A stretch of DNA of 29,290 bases, taken from NCBI RefSeq assembly GCF_000003605.2, contig NW_003109089.1, positions 331,044 through 360,333 on the forward strand, written 5' to 3'. How positions within the stretch are numbered: position 1 is the first letter of the stretch; every line of letters begins with the position of its first letter. Of the stretch, positions 27,015-29,290 are shown piece after piece. The position numbers and the translations under genes are program-made. Origin of the DNA: Saccoglossus kowalevskii (taxonomy: Eukaryota > Hemichordata > Enteropneusta > Harrimaniidae). The notes beneath the pieces are model-generated. The model did not search any database. It was not told the DNA's origin and saw only the letters and a program-made list of their open reading frames with translations.

Positions 27015-27198
27015 GTGCTAATTGCAAGTTATTGTTTGCAAACCAGTCTCACAAACCTAATACTGCGTGTATGGAAGGCAGGAAAGACTGTACTGAGATT
27101 TAAACTGCTGAGTGCACAGTCGGCTTCGGAAATTGTTTCAAAAGATTCCCTGGTGTACAGCGAACACGCTAACCACTGCACCATTGCCCTTGTTATTG
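27015..27198 (+). other. Candidate plus-strand exon
   Basis: Strong acceptor CTCCTGTCTTTTTTGTCTTAG and good donor TTATTG|GTGAGC bound 184 bases that are open in one frame (VLIASYCLQTSLTNLILR ... CTIALVIG). I do not recognise the product. Part of it is an antisense tRNA-like SINE piece, so it could be a non-coding or exonised repeat exon of a transcript starting in the CpG island. Confidence 0.35.
27097..27187 (-). mobile_element. tRNA-like SINE head (antisense to the candidate exon)
   Basis: On the minus strand GGGCAATGGTGCAGTGGTTA GCGTG resembles a Pol III A box and D arm, and about 80 bases on AGTTTAAATCTCAGTAC resembles a decayed B box (GGTTCGAATC). The spacing suits a tRNA-derived SINE head. 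It is too decayed to be a working tRNA. Confidence 0.45.
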
Positions 27199-27604
27199 GT
27201 GAGCACAACTCCTATTGGAACTGTGCTAATATTGTCTATATACAGAATCGTAGTTTCCGCTGGTGGCTCTTAGCAATTTAACAGCACTCATGAATTTTGC
27301 AAAAGTCGCTGACACTTCATGGTGTAGGCCCAAGTAAAATTTCCGCTACAAAAGTTCATGATTTTTATTTACTCAACAAATTTTGCAAGAATTCGTTTGT
27401 TCCAAAATCTGATGTGAATCTGCAGAAATATGTACATTGTAATTATCATTTATGCATGCAAAACTTCCGATTTTAATAAAAAAAATGCTTTTTTGATGGT
27501 TCCCTAAATAACTAATACAGCTTAACATGCAGAAAAACAAACGGTAGTGCACAATATTTTGCTGAGTAATGACAAGAATAAACCAAGAAAGTAGAAAGGA
27601 TAAC

Positions 27605-27666
27605 CTTGCTTGTTCCCTTGGTAACACAAATTGTGATTCTCCCATTCGGAAAACCAAATTTTTTAG
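27605..27666 (-). CDS. Candidate upstream PLCE1 exon (62 bp)
   Basis: Possible exon just upstream of the first secure one. It has an AT-rich acceptor ending AAATTAG and a donor AAG|GTTATC. Entered in phase 1 it reads KKFGFPNGRITICVTKGTSK and ends in phase 0, which fits the next exon ([10 protein letters not shown]). Together the two would read like the start of a PH/FERM-F3 fold: a strand, a KGT turn, then a strand. The exon is short, the donor is not strong and I have no homologue in memory to confirm it, so this is an inference. Confidence 0.35.
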
Positions 27667-28990
27667 CTAATTTACAATTATATTATATAATTAAAATCAA
27701 GGGCTTAACTTATTGCCTGTACACTTTTTTTACAGCGTTGTATACATTTCGGTTTTCAACCTGGATATCTGTTACGTAAGTCTGTCATATGATTAGACTT
27801 AAAACAGGATACCCAAGTGTGATTATTTTCATTGATTGCTAGCAATTTAGTGGTTATTACGGTGTGATAAGAAACAAATGCAGTTCTGATAAAAAGTATA
27901 TAGACTTTGAAAATAAACAGACAGTTACTGGCTTACATAGAACCACATCATATTTGTATGTACGGAACAGATTCAATAAACATTCAAATTCCAACAAAGT
28001 GCAATGCTGGATGCTGGATATGTATAGAAGGAGAGATTCTCTTAGGACCAGCAAAAATATGTTTCTGGACAATTCGTTTTCAGAAATCAATGTGTTCACA
28101 TGTCTTTTATAATTTTTATTTTAATAATCATTATAAAATTTCCATGAAAATTTAATTTTTCTTCTTTTTTTCAAAAATTCTGACAAAACACACAGAAGTA
28201 AAATTTGTGGCCTGCACATTTTTAACTGATATGGGTGATGATGAAGAAAAAAAGGATTAATGTTTTGGGGCTGATGGTGATCTTTCTCAAGCTGCCCTAA
28301 ATTTACCAGACATCAATTACAAACAAGACCACAAAATGCATAGATAAAGTGGTATGTTTGCCTTGGTAATGCAGGATTTTGATGTTTCAGCATGTTAATT
28401 AAGGTTTTTAATCATTCAATCAATCCTTGCATATTAATTAGCAAATTTGAATATTATAACATTTTATAAACGTGTACAGCTGTTATGCCACCCATAACAT
28501 ATTGCCATAACAGATGCCATTAATCTTTCTATACACCCAGATTAATTATTCAATTATAAATGAAATAAAAGGATATCAGCCATTCCTTTAACAGAACTGT
28601 TGTACAGAATCTGTCTGGGAAACTCATAAAAGCAGTATGATAAATTATAGTTTGGAAGTTGGAGATAAAAACCATAACAAATAAACTTTAGAATGAATTT
28701 CATGATTGTGTGCCGTGCCTTTAAGATATTTTATTCCTAACAGAGGGTCAATTCATTTGACCTGGTTAAGCAACTGGATCTGTTCTGGGTGATTGCACTG
28801 ACAGGGAGAAAAAGAAATACAGTCTAACTATATACAGGCAACTATACAGATTTGAGAAAAGTTCAAGCAAGGCGTGATACATTTAAACATGTTATTTTTT
28901 ACCATGTGCCAGCGGAACCAAAAAAAAGGTTATCATGTTTCTCAGCGAGTTGATTTAACTGGTAAACAATAGTCTGTATCAATAAATGTA
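27667..28990. other. No secure feature
   Basis: AT-rich. Overlapping short open frames at 27857-28155 on both strands cancel as evidence for either. TTAATTAG-like runs occur near 28430. It is presumably intron or upstream PLCE1 sequence. Confidence 0.4.
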
Positions 28991-28994
28991 GAAT

Positions 28995-29290
28995 ACAGAG
29001 TAATTAGATAATTTGAATATTATTTGATTTTGGCATGTCTTCCTGAAAAAGTTTACAAACACATACAACTAGAACCAATTATGCATATTAATTAGATAAT
29101 TTGCATATTATTTGATTTTGACATGTCTTCCTGAAAAAGTTTACAAACTAGAACCAATTATGCATATTAATTATATAATTTGAATATTATTTGATTTTGA
29201 CATGTCTTCCTGAAGAAGTTTACAAACACATAACAACTAGAACCAATTATGCATATTAATTATATAATTTACATATTATTTGATTTTGAC
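28995..29290. repeat. 79-89-bp tandem array at the right edge
   Basis: CATGTCTTCCTGAA starts at 29034, 29122 and 29201, and a fourth copy begins at the window end. Units share GAACCAATTATGCATATTAA and TTTACAAAC. The unit difference is loss of an ACACATACA stretch in one copy. The array continues beyond the window. Confidence 0.93.

Noticed and set aside
27097-27187. Functional tRNA gene
   Set aside because: B box is decayed, the box spacing is long, and no acceptor stem pairs.
27857-28155. Overlapping 80-codon frames on both strands
   Set aside because: Mutually antisense, AT-rich, no splice context and no recognised family.

Overview
This window is animal nuclear DNA: AT-rich, with a gene split into many short exons, GT-AG introns of a few hundred to 2,500 bases, and abundant dispersed and tandem repeats. 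There are no operons, ribosome binding sites or other bacterial features. The single recognisable gene lies on the minus strand and is an orthologue of PLCE1 (phospholipase C epsilon). Very divergent introns with a well-conserved protein, plus many small TIR elements, suggest an invertebrate. A marine deuterostome such as a hemichordate is my guess, but the sequence does not settle it.

I could join 26 exons by hand from about 24758 down to 1524, and the codon phase agrees at all but one junction. The exception is the junction inside the assembly gap at 15143-15473. Read 5'->3' on the minus strand, the domains are: a PH/FERM-F3-like lobe (24.5-24.8 kb), the CDC25/RasGEF domain (18.2-23.7 kb), a split PH domain (16.7-17.4 kb), a low-conservation serine/basic linker interrupted by the gap (14.0-15.6 kb), EF-hand lobes (10.6-13.4 kb), the catalytic X half (8.2-10.0 kb), an acidic X-Y linker (4.7-7.2 kb), the catalytic Y half (3.3-6.2 kb) and the C2 domain (1.5-3.5 kb). 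The two C-terminal RA domains and most of the N-terminus lie outside the window, unless exons too diverged to recognise are present near either end. The assembled coding sequence is about 4.7 kb, roughly 1,560 codons.

The protein should be a Ras/Rap-linked, calcium-dependent phosphoinositide phospholipase. The RasGEF module activates small GTPases, and the X/Y barrel cleaves PIP2 to IP3 and diacylglycerol. Catalytic histidines and metal ligands are all visible.

The most interesting structures are: (1) a minor-spliceosome (U12-type) intron in the Y half, with an exact ATATCCTTT donor and a CCTTAAC branch site but a non-GT-AG end; (2) a 110-base triplication that copied the 3' splice site and start of a RasGEF exon; (3) an inverted-repeat element that carries a 33-base minisatellite and is half-duplicated beside an exon; (4) a CpG-dense island at about 26.2-26.5 kb, with plus-strand splice signals suggesting a second, divergent transcript; (5) several MITE families, including a TTAA-flanked pair and one with a perfect 23-base hairpin. 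The outermost 700 bases on the left and 300 bases on the right are tandem arrays.
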